Assembly (NCBI RefSeq): GCF_007671675.1
Contig: NZ_VCGW01000003.1
Span: forward strand, 62,001-126,000
DNA length: 64,000 nt
Source of the DNA: Marinobacter maritimus
GTDB taxonomy: Bacteria; Pseudomonadota; Gammaproteobacteria; Pseudomonadales; Oleiphilaceae
Direction of reading: 5' to 3'
Part shown: one piece after another, positions 48,470-58,603 of the stretch
Layout: each line of letters begins with the position of its first letter
Numbering within the stretch: position 1 is the stretch's first letter
The notes under the pieces: generated by a model
What the model saw: the letters and a program-made list of their open reading frames with translations, nothing else
Told to the model about the DNA's origin: nothing
The model's database searches: none
Translations under genes and position numbers: made by a program

Positions 48470-49876
48470 GTGAACATTACAGAAGCCTCCCTGTTTTGGG
48501 GGTTCCTGCTGGTTTATGGCGTGGTTATGTACGTGCTGTCGCCGAAAAGCAGGAATGCGAACTCTTTTTACAAAGGCGCGGATGATCAGGGTAATCCGGT
48601 TAGTCAGTGGTCGCTGACGGCGAGTATTTTTATCAGCTGGATTTTTGCCAAGTCAGTGACCAATGCGGCGAATCTGGGGGCGGATTACGGGGTGGTCGGG
48701 GGGCTGGCTTATGCCAGTTACTGGCTTTCGATTCCGATGGCCGGGTACATCATTTACCTGATTCGTACGCAGACCGGCGCGCGCAGTTTGCAGGATTTTC
48801 TTACCTCGCGGTTTGGGCGTCTGGCCGGGCTGGCGTTTGCGGCGGCTATTCTGATCCGGCTTTATAACGAGGTTTGGAGCAACACGGCGGTTGTGGGCGG
48901 TTACTTCGGGTTGCCCGGGGAGTGGGAGTATTATGTTGCCGCTATGGTGTTCACGGCGTTTACGCTGGCCTACAGCCTGAAGGGCGGGCTGCGCTCTTCG
49001 ATTTTTACCGATGTGATTCAGACTTTTGTATTCGTGTTTTTCCTGGGTGCAGTGTTGTTCATGATTATCCCTTCCAACGATTCCGCCGTTTTGCTGAGTG
49101 AGGGCGAATTCCGGTTAAACGCAGGGTTTGATTTGTTGCTGGTGGCTCTGTTGCAGATGTTCAGCTACCCGTTTCACGACCCGGTGCTGACGGACCGTGG
49201 GTTTGTGAACAAGGAAAAAACCATGCTCAAGAGCTTTGTGGTTGCGGGCTTGTTGGGCTTTGTCGCAGTGTTTTTGTTCAGCCTGGTGGGCGTTCACGCA
49301 CGCCTTAATGGTATCGACGTCATGGGCAATGCGCCGGTGGCGGTGGGGCAATCATTGGGGCTGGCGGCTTTGTTTTTCATGAGTGTGGTGATGATGACGT
49401 CTGCGGGCTCTACTCTGGATTCAACCTTTACCTCGTTGGCGAAATCTCTGGCGGTGGATCTGCCGCGGCTGGTGCAAGGTGCTAAAGACCGACTGCCGAG
49501 CATGCGTGTGGGTGCTGTGGTGATGATCGTGTTTGCGGTAATTGGCAATCTACCGATGTTCGCTGGCACGGATATTCTTAAGGCCACCACTGTTTCCGGC
49601 ACGATGGTGATGGGGTTGGCGCCAGTGTTTCTGTTCTATGGGTTCACCCGCTGGTCACCGTGGAGTTTTCATCTCAGCTTCTGGACGGGGCTTGGGCTTG
49701 GCGTTCTTTTGGCGGCGGGGCTTATTCCGGCGAGCTGGGCGATCGGGGATGGCAAGTACGCCACGCTGTTGGGCGTTAACGCCTACGGGTTCCTGATCTG
49801 CACCGCTGGTTTCTTCCTGCCGCTGGCTGTTCGCCTGCTGGCCGGGAAAACTCTGGCGGCGGGAGAGGCGCGATGA
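48470..49876 (+). CDS. Sodium:solute symporter family protein
   Basis: 468 residues with about 13 transmembrane segments, starting GTG at 48470 (GAGGAAA upstream). SSS-family marks are SYWLSIPMAGYIIYL, ARSLQDFLTSRFG, YNEVWSNTAVVGGYFG and STLDSTFTSLAKSLAVD (Na2-site serine/threonines). Substrate unknown; the family carries sugars, amino acids, organic anions and others. Overlaps the following metallophosphoesterase by four bases, so the two are translationally coupled. Confidence 0.88.
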   Translation: MNITEASLFWGFLLVYGVVMYVLSPKSRNANSFYKGADDQGNPVSQWSLTASIFISWIFAKSVTNAANLGADYGVVGGLAYASYWLSIPMAGYIIYLIRTQTGARSLQDFLTSRFGRLAGLAFAAAILIRLYNEVWSNTAVVGGYFGLPGEWEYYVAAMVFTAFTLAYSLKGGLRSSIFTDVIQTFVFVFFLGAVLFMIIPSNDSAVLLSEGEFRLNAGFDLLLVALLQMFSYPFHDPVLTDRGFVNKEKTMLKSFVVAGLLGFVAVFLFSLVGVHARLNGIDVMGNAPVAVGQSLGLAALFFMSVVMMTSAGSTLDSTFTSLAKSLAVDLPRLVQGAKDRLPSMRVGAVVMIVFAVIGNLPMFAGTDILKATTVSGTMVMGLAPVFLFYGFTRWSPWSFHLSFWTGLGLGVLLAAGLIPASWAIGDGKYATLLGVNAYGFLICTAGFFLPLAVRLLAGKTLAAGEAR

Positions 49877-50826
49877 CGGAAGGCCGCAGCTGTCCTTTGG
49901 CTTATCGCTATCAACCCGCTTCTTTGTGCGCGGAGCCCGTGCCGGTTACTGAAGAGGTTCTGTATGTCATTGGCGGGCTGTACGGCAACCCGTTTGCGCT
50001 TGATGAAATCGAGAACATGGCGCTTGCGGAAGAGCGGCAAGGGCGCAGCGTAAAGTTAGTGTTCAACGGTGATTTCAACTGGTTTAACGCCAGTGATGAG
50101 CTGTTCCGCGATATCAACAGCCGGGTACTGAGCCACACGGCCAGTCTGGGCAATGTGGACTATGAACTGGCGACGCCGAGTAGCGGTGCCGGGTGCGGCT
50201 GCGCCTACCCCGAGTTTGTGGATCAGGCTGTGGTGGAGCGCTCGAATCAGATCATGGCGCGGCTACAGACACTTGCCGAAGCGCATCCGGATATTCAGAA
50301 GCGGCTGGCCGCTCTTCCAAGATATCACTGCCTGTTGTTTGGAGGCCTAAAGATTCTGGTGTTGCATGGTGATCCGGAATCTCTGGCGGGTTGGGGCCTG
50401 GCTCACGAGTCCTTCTCTGCGGGTAACGAGCAAAATCTGGGCCAGTGGTTCCGGGCCTCCGGGGCCGATGTGATAGCGTCTACCCACACTTGCCTGCCCG
50501 TGCTCTGGTCGGGCGACGTGGAAAGTCGGTCTTGCATCGTCGCCAATAATGGCTCATCCGGTATGGGTAACCTTAGTGCGGATGCCCGAGGGCTGGTCAC
50601 TCGCATAAGCCGCACGGCTTCAGCGCTTGAGCCGGTGGCCGGGCTGATTGCCGAAAGTGGGCTTCGGGTAGATCTGATACCTGTAAACTATAACGTCAGT
50701 GCATGGTTGGAGCAGTTTGATCGCCTCTGGCCTGCGGACTCACCGGCAGCCAACTCGTACCGTGAGCGCCTCCTGAAAGGCACGTCTCTCACTCCTGGCG
50801 ACCTCGTTTTCCCTTCGATTATTTAA
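49873..50826 (+). CDS. Metallophosphoesterase family protein
   Basis: 317 residues. Calcineurin-like motifs in slightly unusual form: YVIGGLYGNPFALDEIE (DxH position replaced by GGLYGN), FNGDFNWF (GD), LGNVDYEL (GN) with a cysteine-rich insert GAGCGCAYP, then LHGDPESL and STHTCLPV. The first metal-binding aspartate-x-histidine is not evident, which is odd for an active enzyme. Coupled to the symporter gene and last gene of the 45.0-50.8 kb unit; it may process a phosphorylated compound connected with the radical SAM product (inference). Confidence 0.75.
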   Translation: MTEGRSCPLAYRYQPASLCAEPVPVTEEVLYVIGGLYGNPFALDEIENMALAEERQGRSVKLVFNGDFNWFNASDELFRDINSRVLSHTASLGNVDYELATPSSGAGCGCAYPEFVDQAVVERSNQIMARLQTLAEAHPDIQKRLAALPRYHCLLFGGLKILVLHGDPESLAGWGLAHESFSAGNEQNLGQWFRASGADVIASTHTCLPVLWSGDVESRSCIVANNGSSGMGNLSADARGLVTRISRTASALEPVAGLIAESGLRVDLIPVNYNVSAWLEQFDRLWPADSPAANSYRERLLKGTSLTPGDLVFPSII

Positions 50827-50912
50827 TCTTTTCTGCGCTGACGAATACGTTAAACCGGTCTATTCTTGAGGTAACAGGCTAGTCTTCCCAAGGCAGTGCT
50901 TGGCGGCCCGAC

Positions 50913-50940
50913 TTGAATTATATTTTGTGGTCTATATAAT
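50913..50940 (+). promoter_or_regulatory. Sigma-70-type promoter of the ectoine-type operon
   Basis: TTGAAT (50913-50918), 16 bases, TATAAT (50935-50940), 35 bases before ectA, in a notably AT-rich stretch. Confidence 0.6.
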
Positions 50941-50975
50941 TTACCTCTAACTTTCTAAGGTGAACTACCTACGTT

Positions 50976-51491
50976 ATGACTTCAGAAGGATCGAATACCA
51001 CCGCCATCACCCTGCGTACACCCGCCAAGGATGATGGCTTCAGGCTCCACCAGTTGGTAGCGGAATGCCCTCCTCTGGATGCCAACTCTATATACTGCAA
51101 CCTTTTGCAGTGCAGCCATTTCGCCGACACCGGCGTTGCTGCAGAGAAGGACGGCGATCTCGTCGGCTTTATCTCCGGATACATCCCTCCCCAAAAGTCC
51201 GAAACTGTATTTGTCTGGCAGGTAGCCGTTCACGAGAAGGGTCGTGGGCAGGGTCTGGCCAAGCGGATGTTGAAGGAAATCGTGTCACGGGCAGCGTGCA
51301 AAAACGTGACCCACATGGAAACCACAATTACTGCCGATAACGAAGCATCTTGGGCATTGTTCCGTTCGTTTGCGCGGGACATGGGTGCCGAACTTGAGCA
51401 CCATGAGCATTTCGAGAAAGACACCCATTTTGGCGGCAAGCACGATTCCGAGTTTTTGCTGCGCATCGGGCCGTTTACCAAGAAGCCCTGA
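50976..51491 (+). CDS. ectA: L-2,4-diaminobutyrate acetyltransferase
   Basis: 171 residues of the GNAT fold in the EctA subfamily: TLRTPAKDDGFRLHQLVAEC, LDANSIYCNLLQCSHFADT, WQVAVHEKGRGQGLAKRML (acetyl-CoA loop) and METTITADNEASWALF. It acetylates 2,4-diaminobutyrate at N-gamma, the second step of ectoine synthesis, in the cytoplasm. First gene of ectA-ectB-ask; ectC is not between ectB and ask. Confidence 0.95.
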   Translation: MTSEGSNTTAITLRTPAKDDGFRLHQLVAECPPLDANSIYCNLLQCSHFADTGVAAEKDGDLVGFISGYIPPQKSETVFVWQVAVHEKGRGQGLAKRMLKEIVSRAACKNVTHMETTITADNEASWALFRSFARDMGAELEHHEHFEKDTHFGGKHDSEFLLRIGPFTKKP

Positions 51492-51586
51492 GCCCATATG
51501 AAGCCCAGAGAGCATAAAAAGCCCTGAGCATTTTTTAAGCGGCGCCATGCCTGCTCATGTGCACTAGCCTCAGAGCTATCTTTTAA

Positions 51587-52906
<1,320 letters not shown>

Positions 52907-52957
52907 GACGCCCCGTCGCCAAGAAAATTCATTCTGCAGGGTAGCTAAGGTAGAACT

Positions 52958-54400
52958 ATGACTAGTCAATTACATACCGTCGAAAAAATCGGCGGTACGT
53001 CAATGAGTAACTACGAAGCCGTGCGCGATAACATCATCGTTGCGGACCGTAGCAAGGAAGATCTCTATCAGCGTATTTTCGTGGTGTCGGCCTACAGTGG
53101 TGTGACCAACGAGTTGTTGGAGCACAAGAAGACAGGCGAGCCGGGCGTTTATGCACTGTTCGCCGATGCGGAATCTGACTGGGCCTGGAATGATGATCTC
53201 ACCCAACTGATCAAGTTTGTTACGGACATCAACGGCGAGCTGTTTGAAGATCCTATGCTCAAACAGCAGGCGGATCAGTTCATTACTGATCGTGTTGAAG
53301 GTGTTCGCGGGTGTTTGATCGATCTGCAACGCCTGTGTTCTTACGGCCAGTTCCAGCTCGAAGAGCACCTGCTGACCGTTCGTGAAATGCTTGCAGGTAT
53401 TGGTGAGGCCCACAGCGCGTTCAACACGACGCTTAAGCTGCAGCAAGAAGGGATCAATGCACGCTTTGTGGACCTAACCGGCTGGCGCGACACGGAGCTG
53501 CTGCCGCTGGACGAAAAGCTGAAGCAGACGTTTGCCTCCGTTGATCTGAGCCGTGAATTGCCGATCGTAACCGGCTATGCCCAGTGCAAGGAAGGCCTGA
53601 TGCGTACCTTTGATCGGGGCTACAGTGAGATGACGTTCAGCCGTGTGGCGGTCATGACAGAAGCCCGCGAAGCCATCATCCACAAGGAATACCATCTGAG
53701 TTCTGCCGATCCCAATATTGTAGGCGCAGAGAAAGTGGTCCCCCTGGGTCGCACCAACTACGATGTGGCCGACCAGCTGGCAAACCTGGGTATGGAAGCG
53801 ATTCACCCCCGTGCCGGTAAAGGCTTGCGTCAGTCAGAAATTCCGTTGCGAGTGATGAACACTTTTGAGCCGGAACATACCGGCACTCTGATCACTGGCG
53901 ATTATGTGAGCGAAAAGCCACAGGTCGAGATTATTGCCGGTGCCAAAGGTGTGTTTGCCATTGAGGTATTTGATCAGGACATGCAGGGAGAGCCCGGATC
54001 GGACCGTCGCATCCTCGAGATCCTGAGCCGCTTCAAAGTACGCTTTATGGCCAAGGATACCAACGCCAACAGTATTACTCATTACGTAGACAGCACCCTG
54101 AAACACGTAAAACGCGTGGTGAAGGCGCTGAAAGATGAGTTCCCCAACGGTGAGATCAGTACCCGTAAAGTGGCTGTGGTTTCCGCAATTGGCAGCGATA
54201 TAAAGATGCCCGGCATTCTTGCGCGGTCGGTCAAGGTGTTGGCTGACGAGGAAATTAACGTGCTGGCTCTGCACCAGTGCATGCGCCAGGTTGATATCCA
54301 GTTTGTGGTTGATGAAGACAACTATGAAAAAGCGATCATTGCTTTGCATGGTGTTCTTGTCGAGCCCCATAATCACGGCTACGCGATTGTTGCTGCCTGA
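52958..54400 (+). CDS. ask: Aspartate kinase of the ectoine-cluster (Ask_Ect) type
   Basis: 480 residues. KIGGTSMSNYEAVRDNII is the N-terminal kinase motif, REMLAGIGEAHSAF and TFDRGYSEMTFSRVAVM follow, and two ACT domains occupy the C-terminus (VEIIAGAKGVFAIEVFDQDM, VAVVSAIGSDIKMPG). This subtype is usually coded directly after ectC, is feedback-insensitive in ectoine producers, and supplies aspartyl phosphate. Here it follows ectB by 51 bases. Confidence 0.93.
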   Translation: MTSQLHTVEKIGGTSMSNYEAVRDNIIVADRSKEDLYQRIFVVSAYSGVTNELLEHKKTGEPGVYALFADAESDWAWNDDLTQLIKFVTDINGELFEDPMLKQQADQFITDRVEGVRGCLIDLQRLCSYGQFQLEEHLLTVREMLAGIGEAHSAFNTTLKLQQEGINARFVDLTGWRDTELLPLDEKLKQTFASVDLSRELPIVTGYAQCKEGLMRTFDRGYSEMTFSRVAVMTEAREAIIHKEYHLSSADPNIVGAEKVVPLGRTNYDVADQLANLGMEAIHPRAGKGLRQSEIPLRVMNTFEPEHTGTLITGDYVSEKPQVEIIAGAKGVFAIEVFDQDMQGEPGSDRRILEILSRFKVRFMAKDTNANSITHYVDSTLKHVKRVVKALKDEFPNGEISTRKVAVVSAIGSDIKMPGILARSVKVLADEEINVLALHQCMRQVDIQFVVDEDNYEKAIIALHGVLVEPHNHGYAIVAA

Positions 54401-54418
54401 GTGGTGTAGCCGTGGGTA

Positions 54419-54453
54419 GATTCGTGCGCCGGCAGGGCCGCCGGCGATGAATC
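54419..54453. repeat. GC-rich hairpin after the aspartokinase gene
   Basis: GATTC-GTG-CGCCGGC ... GCCGGCG-AT-GAATC forms a long interrupted stem 18 bases after the stop. No T tract, so a stability hairpin or weak terminator between ask and the sigma gene. Confidence 0.45.
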
Positions 54454-54504
54454 CATCCAGGGTATGAGGACGTATCCTCTGTAAATTCCAACGGGTACCG
54501 AGCC

Positions 54505-55503
54505 ATGTTAAATACCGACAGGCCGGGGCCGTCTCCTAAAATGCCCAATGATGGTGAAAGGGATTCTCTGGTTGGGCTGTATTTCAGGGATGCGTCCCGG
54601 TACGAAATGCTTACAGAGGTGTCTGAACGCCGCCTATCCCGCAAACTGACGCGATGTTATCGCGTGATCAGCGCAGAACTCGCGCTGCCTGACGACGCAC
54701 CCCAAACATTCCGCGCTGTCATAGGCAGCCTTGGCGACGCTTGCGCCTTTTCACCCAAGTGTCGCCGTGCATTCCATCTTGCCAACACCTGTCGTCGCAA
54801 GTTTATTCAGAGCAACTTGCGTCTGGCTGTGCACATTGCTCGCCGTTACAACCAGCACGGCATTCCCATGTCTGATCTGATTCAGGACGCGAATGTTGGG
54901 CTGATCAAAGCGGTTGAGCGTTTTGACCCTACCCGCGGATTCCGCTTTTCTACTTACGCATACTGGTGGATCAGTGAAGAGGTCAAGCGGTGTTTGCAGC
55001 GGGGTGCCCGACTCGTTCACACGCCGGAAAACGTGGTGAATGAAATCCGCAACCTGCACAAAGTATCGTTGCAGATGCACCAGAATCTCGGACGTATGCC
55101 GTCCCAGACAGAGCTTGCACAAGCGATGGAAGCAACGCCCTCGCGGATTGGAGAGCTCCGGGCGCTGGCCTGGCGGGAAATATCAACGGACGTCCCCTTG
55201 ATTGACGATGGTTCAATCACCCTGGGTGACAGCCTTGAAGCCGACAAGCACGCGAGCCCGGAGCACCGGATGTCGGGCCGCGATGATCGCCGGGCCTTGA
55301 AATCCTTGTTCAGCGAGCTCACTGATCGGGAGCAGGCTATTTTGTCACGCCGCTACGGTCTTGATCTGCCGGAACCGGAAACATTGCAGGTGATCTCTGA
55401 CGACATGGGCATAAGCCGGGAGCGGGTGCGGCAGATCGAGAAATTGGCCTTGCGTAAATTGCAGGCGTTGGTCGAAGGGCCGGAGGAGTCTTTCCGGCTT
55501 TAA
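54505..55503 (+). CDS. Group-2 (RpoS/RpoD-like) sigma-70 factor
   Basis: 332 residues. Region 1.2 (SLVGLYFRDASRYEMLTEVSE), region 2 (RKFIQSNLRLAVHIARRYNQHGIPMSDLIQDANVGLIKAVERFDP, FSTYAYWWISEEVKR), region 3 and region 4 (LTDREQAILSRRYGLD, ISRERVRQIEKLALRKLQ) are complete. It is not the ECF type and does not sit beside nlpD as rpoS does, so it is likely an extra alternative sigma. Its place directly after ectA-ectB-ask suggests a link with osmotic or stationary-phase stress (inference). The start has only a weak ribosome site. Confidence 0.85.
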   Translation: MLNTDRPGPSPKMPNDGERDSLVGLYFRDASRYEMLTEVSERRLSRKLTRCYRVISAELALPDDAPQTFRAVIGSLGDACAFSPKCRRAFHLANTCRRKFIQSNLRLAVHIARRYNQHGIPMSDLIQDANVGLIKAVERFDPTRGFRFSTYAYWWISEEVKRCLQRGARLVHTPENVVNEIRNLHKVSLQMHQNLGRMPSQTELAQAMEATPSRIGELRALAWREISTDVPLIDDGSITLGDSLEADKHASPEHRMSGRDDRRALKSLFSELTDREQAILSRRYGLDLPEPETLQVISDDMGISRERVRQIEKLALRKLQALVEGPEESFRL

Positions 55504-55949
55504 TGCAGCAGGAAGAACCAGACACCAACGGTGAGCTGGCAAGCGACTGCGACGAGTGTCAGAAAAAGGCGCAAGCGAAGATACCAGACTGGCCAATACA
55601 CCCGCATCCAGAGCGCATCGGTCATATACAGGGCAAGGAACGCCAGGGTGTAAAACACTATCTGCGCCGGCGTACTCAGAAGCAGGCCAACGCCCGCGGC
55701 GATAAAAAATACCTGGCTCAGCAACATGGTTACCAGCGGCGATAGCGGGTAGCAGCGATTATCCAACTGCATCGCTATGGGCCAGTAAACACCTGCCATG
55801 AAAGCCAGAATGCCCGCACTGTAGAGATAAAAATAGGCCAGCATAGCGACGCTATGCTGCGGCATCGCGAAAAGAGCAATAACACAGGCAATGAAGGGTA
55901 TTAGCCCTGCCATCCCCACGAAAATCGCAAGTCTCGCTACCGAAATCAC
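55500..55949 (-). CDS. DUF3429 membrane protein
   Basis: 149 residues, four to five transmembrane segments, starting GTG at 55949. YLYSAGILAFMAGVYWPIA and ALWMRVYWPVWYLRLR are DUF3429 signatures. Function unknown. The start overlaps the stop of a 34-residue ORF by four bases, and its stop overlaps the convergent sigma gene by four. Confidence 0.82.
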   Translation of the reverse strand: MISVARLAIFVGMAGLIPFIACVIALFAMPQHSVAMLAYFYLYSAGILAFMAGVYWPIAMQLDNRCYPLSPLVTMLLSQVFFIAAGVGLLLSTPAQIVFYTLAFLALYMTDALWMRVYWPVWYLRLRLFLTLVAVACQLTVGVWFFLLH

Positions 55950-56050
55950 GGTTTTTGCCCCTGAACCTGCTGGCCTTCAATAGAGATGTTCTCAAGCAGG
56001 TCAATAACCTGCTTTGGCTGGGTTGCGAGTTGCTCCAGGGTAATTCTCAC
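55946..56050 (-). CDS. Possible 34-residue protein coupled to the DUF3429 gene
   Basis: GTG at 56050 with CGGAG seven bases upstream, reading MRITLEQLATQPKQVIDLLE and on to SIEGQQVQGQKP. The stop overlaps the DUF3429 start (GTGA), a typical coupled arrangement, and the composition looks like a helix with an acidic face. No family recognised. Confidence 0.45.
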   Translation of the reverse strand: MRITLEQLATQPKQVIDLLENISIEGQQVQGQKP

Positions 56051-56107
56051 AGTAAAGCTCCGGGATACCTGATTCTCCAGAACTTACGAGCCGGCAGGCA
56101 TTTAAGA

Positions 56108-56728
56108 TCATTGGGCAAGCGAGCTGCACTGCGCGTGTTGCGGGCAAAAAACCATGTGGTCGTTAACCATACCGGTAGCCTGCATGAAGGCATAAACAAT
56201 GGTGGGGCCAACAAAGGTAAAACCGGCGCGCTTGAGCGCTCGTGACATGGCCTCGGATTGTGGCGTTGTTACAGGCACTTCATCAAAACTGCGCCAGCTG
56301 TTCTGAATCGGGTTGTTTTCCACAAACGACCAGAGAAAGTGTGAAAATTCTGCGCCTTTCTCCTGCAGATCCAGAAACCCCCGGGCGTTTTTGATGATCG
56401 ATTGTACTTTCAGTTTATTGCGCACAATGCCCGGATTTGCCAAAAGCTCGGCTACTTTGGCGTCGTTGTATTGAATGATTTTCTCCGGATTGAAGTGATC
56501 ATAAGCGGCTCGATAGCTCTCCTGCTTGCGCAGAATGGTTATCCAGCTCAGGCCGGCCTGCTGGCCATCCAGACATAGCTTTTCAAACAGGGCCTGGCTG
56601 TCGTATTCGGGCCGGCCCCAAACGGTATCGTGGTAGTGCACATAGAGCGGATCGCTACCACACCATGAGCAGCGCTCGGTGGCGGCCGGGGCTGCGGGGG
56701 CTTTGTTGTCTTTGTGCGAAGCTGGCAT
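56108..56728 (-). CDS. tag: DNA-3-methyladenine glycosylase I
   Basis: 206 residues. RCSWCGSDPLYVHYHDTVWGRP near the N-terminus (zinc cysteines and active region), LFEKLCLDGQQAGLSWITILRK, and the C-terminal FVGPTIVYAFMQATGMVNDH are diagnostic of Tag, which removes 3-methyladenine from DNA. The first ~14 residues are a lysine/alanine-rich extension. Confidence 0.95.
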   Translation of the reverse strand: MPASHKDNKAPAAPAATERCSWCGSDPLYVHYHDTVWGRPEYDSQALFEKLCLDGQQAGLSWITILRKQESYRAAYDHFNPEKIIQYNDAKVAELLANPGIVRNKLKVQSIIKNARGFLDLQEKGAEFSHFLWSFVENNPIQNSWRSFDEVPVTTPQSEAMSRALKRAGFTFVGPTIVYAFMQATGMVNDHMVFCPQHAQCSSLAQ

Positions 56729-56750
56729 AAATGGTTTCCCTGCTTACTTG

Positions 56751-57533
56751 TCAGCGCTTGGCTCGGATTCTGCGCTGGAACACCGGCTCCCAATGTGCGT
56801 CCAGTGGTTCTGCTGCGCTCAGGCTGTAATCGTCAGGGGGCGGTTCCAGCAACGTGATGGCTGGCCATGAGTCATTCTGGTTGCCCTCTGCCTGTCGGTA
56901 AACCAGTGTGCACAGAAACCCCTCGGTATAAAAGGCACAGGCCTGCCAGTGATTGTCTGGTTGGTCGCCGTAGAGCTCAAAATTCCTGCGCACTTCCAGA
57001 GTCTGAAGATTGCCGGCAATGCCCCGGCCAGTAGCCTTCAGCCAGGCTTCCTTTAATGTCCAGGCGCGGAGAAAGGTGTGAGAGTCGTTTTCTTTGAACA
57101 GCCATTCCTGCTCAACGGGAGAAAACCAGCGTTTAACCACCTTTTGCCATTGGGGATGGCGCTTGCTGGGCTCAATGTCTATTCCCAGCGCAGATCCATA
57201 TTCAGTGGCACAGGCAGACAGACCATGGCTATGGCTCAGAGAGAGGTGCCAGCCCGCCGGGCAGGCAGAGGTTGTGGGGCGCCCCTCCACCGGGCAGCAC
57301 AGGTCAGGCGTTATGGAGCCTGCTCTGCTCAAAGCCTGGCGTATCAGCCAGCGGCTGGTGAGGAACTCTGCCGCGCGGGTGCCGCTGAGCCCGGAAAATT
57401 TCTCGCGCTCATGAGCCGTTAACCAATCCGGTGCAATGTCCGGCAATTGCCCAGTCTGATGGCACAGCTTGATGGTCGGTTTCCGTCGAGCGCCGGTAAA
57501 ATCAGGGCTGGAGTCGTTGGATGAGCCAGTCAT
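56751..57533 (-). CDS. 4'-phosphopantetheinyl transferase
   Basis: 260 residues of the Sfp/AcpT type: HLSLSHSHGLSACATE, GIDIEPSKRHPQW (magnesium aspartate and glutamate) and RAWTLKEAWLKATGRG (KExxxK motif). It attaches phosphopantetheine to carrier proteins of fatty acid, polyketide or peptide synthesis. No synthase gene adjoins. The first 32 bases overlap the end of pdxH. Confidence 0.88.
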   Translation of the reverse strand: MTGSSNDSSPDFTGARRKPTIKLCHQTGQLPDIAPDWLTAHEREKFSGLSGTRAAEFLTSRWLIRQALSRAGSITPDLCCPVEGRPTTSACPAGWHLSLSHSHGLSACATEYGSALGIDIEPSKRHPQWQKVVKRWFSPVEQEWLFKENDSHTFLRAWTLKEAWLKATGRGIAGNLQTLEVRRNFELYGDQPDNHWQACAFYTEGFLCTLVYRQAEGNQNDSWPAITLLEPPPDDYSLSAAEPLDAHWEPVFQRRIRAKR

Positions 57534-58137
57534 CGCCTTTCCTCACGTATTCAAACCGATCATGGAGGCGGCTGGGACGGCCCTGCCAGAACTCGATGCG
57601 TTCAGGTACAACGCGGTAGCCGCCCCAGAAACCTGGCAATGGCACTTCACCTTTACTGAACTTGCGCTTCATTTCCGCCACTTTCTGCTCCAGCAGCCCC
57701 CGTGAGGTGATGGCCTTGCTCTGTTCCGATACCCAGGCGCCTATCTGGCTGCCTCTTGGGCGCGAGGCAAAGTACGTCAGGGATTCGGTTTTACTGACCT
57801 TTTCGACCTGGCCCTGAATGCACACCTGCCGATTCAGGCCAATCCAGGGGAACAACAGGGCGGCCCTTGGGTTTTCCGCAATCTCATGGGCTTTACGGCT
57901 TTCGTAATTGGTATAGAACACGAATCCGCGCTCATCAAAGTACTTTAGCAGCACCGTGCGCAAATCGGGCATGCTGTTCGCGCCGGCGGTGGCGAGTGAC
58001 ATGGCATTGGGCTCGAGAATACCGGCTTCCCGGGCATGGCTGAACCAGGTCTCGAATTGCTGAACCGGGTCGTCGCTCAGCGCCTCGCGATCGAGCCCCT
58101 CACTTTCAAAATCGCGACGCATATCGCCGATGTCCAT
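57502..58137 (-). CDS. pdxH: Pyridoxamine 5'-phosphate oxidase
   Basis: 211 residues from the ATG at 58137 (AAGGGAAA upstream; GTG 58152 possible). Family marks: FYTNYESRKAHEIAENPRAALLFPW (FMN site), IGAWVSEQSKAI, PGFWGGYRVVPERIEFWQGRPSRLHDRF and the terminal RLQP. It oxidises pyridoxine or pyridoxamine phosphate to PLP, the cofactor used by EctB among others. Confidence 0.95.
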   Translation of the reverse strand: MDIGDMRRDFESEGLDREALSDDPVQQFETWFSHAREAGILEPNAMSLATAGANSMPDLRTVLLKYFDERGFVFYTNYESRKAHEIAENPRAALLFPWIGLNRQVCIQGQVEKVSKTESLTYFASRPRGSQIGAWVSEQSKAITSRGLLEQKVAEMKRKFSKGEVPLPGFWGGYRVVPERIEFWQGRPSRLHDRFEYVRKGDDWLIQRLQP

Positions 58138-58262
58138 AAACTTTCCCTTCACTCGCGTTTAAAAATAACAAGGAGTAACTACGACGGCTGAGCATATCGG
58201 GTTCATGTTCGCCTGTCAGCGATCCTCGTGTCGTAATCGTTTACATAAAGCCAATAAAATGT

Positions 58263-58549
58263 GAAAGCTGGTTCACGTTCAATTCGTACCTTTCGGCAAC
58301 TCGCTTCAGGCCAGTAACACCGGCCTGAGCGAAGAGGCACTCAACCTGGTGGTAAACGAGATCAGCCAATCACTAAGCGATCAGATGTCCGAAGATGTAT
58401 TTCTGGCCAGGTATTCAGCCAGAAGTTTCGTTGTTCTGGTACCGGAATATGAAATCGCCCACCACGCCTTTATGTACAAGCGGAGCAAGTATTGGAAGGC
58501 AAACGTCGGAGCAGCTGACAAACCGGCACCTGGCCGACTATCCTTGTAA
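58263..58549 (+). pseudogene. Degenerate GGDEF-like fragment
   Basis: In the 450-base gap before the DUF748 gene, one frame reads KLVHVQFVPFGNSLQ, GLSEEALNLVVNEISQSLSDQ and DVFLARYSARSFVVLVPEYEIA. This follows the outline of a diguanylate cyclase domain, with the GGDEF position turned into SARSF. A stop precedes it, no N-terminal half is present and the C-terminus is foreign. Either a relic or a small diverged protein starting at the GTG at 58349. Confidence 0.35.
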
Positions 58550-58603
58550 GCATGTAGAAGGGCAAGATCGCCCCGGTATTCCGCCGCTTCTGAGGAGATG
58601 CCT

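Noticed and set aside
48133..48473. Overlapping frames of 98 and 60 codons between the radical SAM and symporter genes
   Set aside because: They run through the palindromic repeat and end of the radical SAM gene; no ribosome site or domain.
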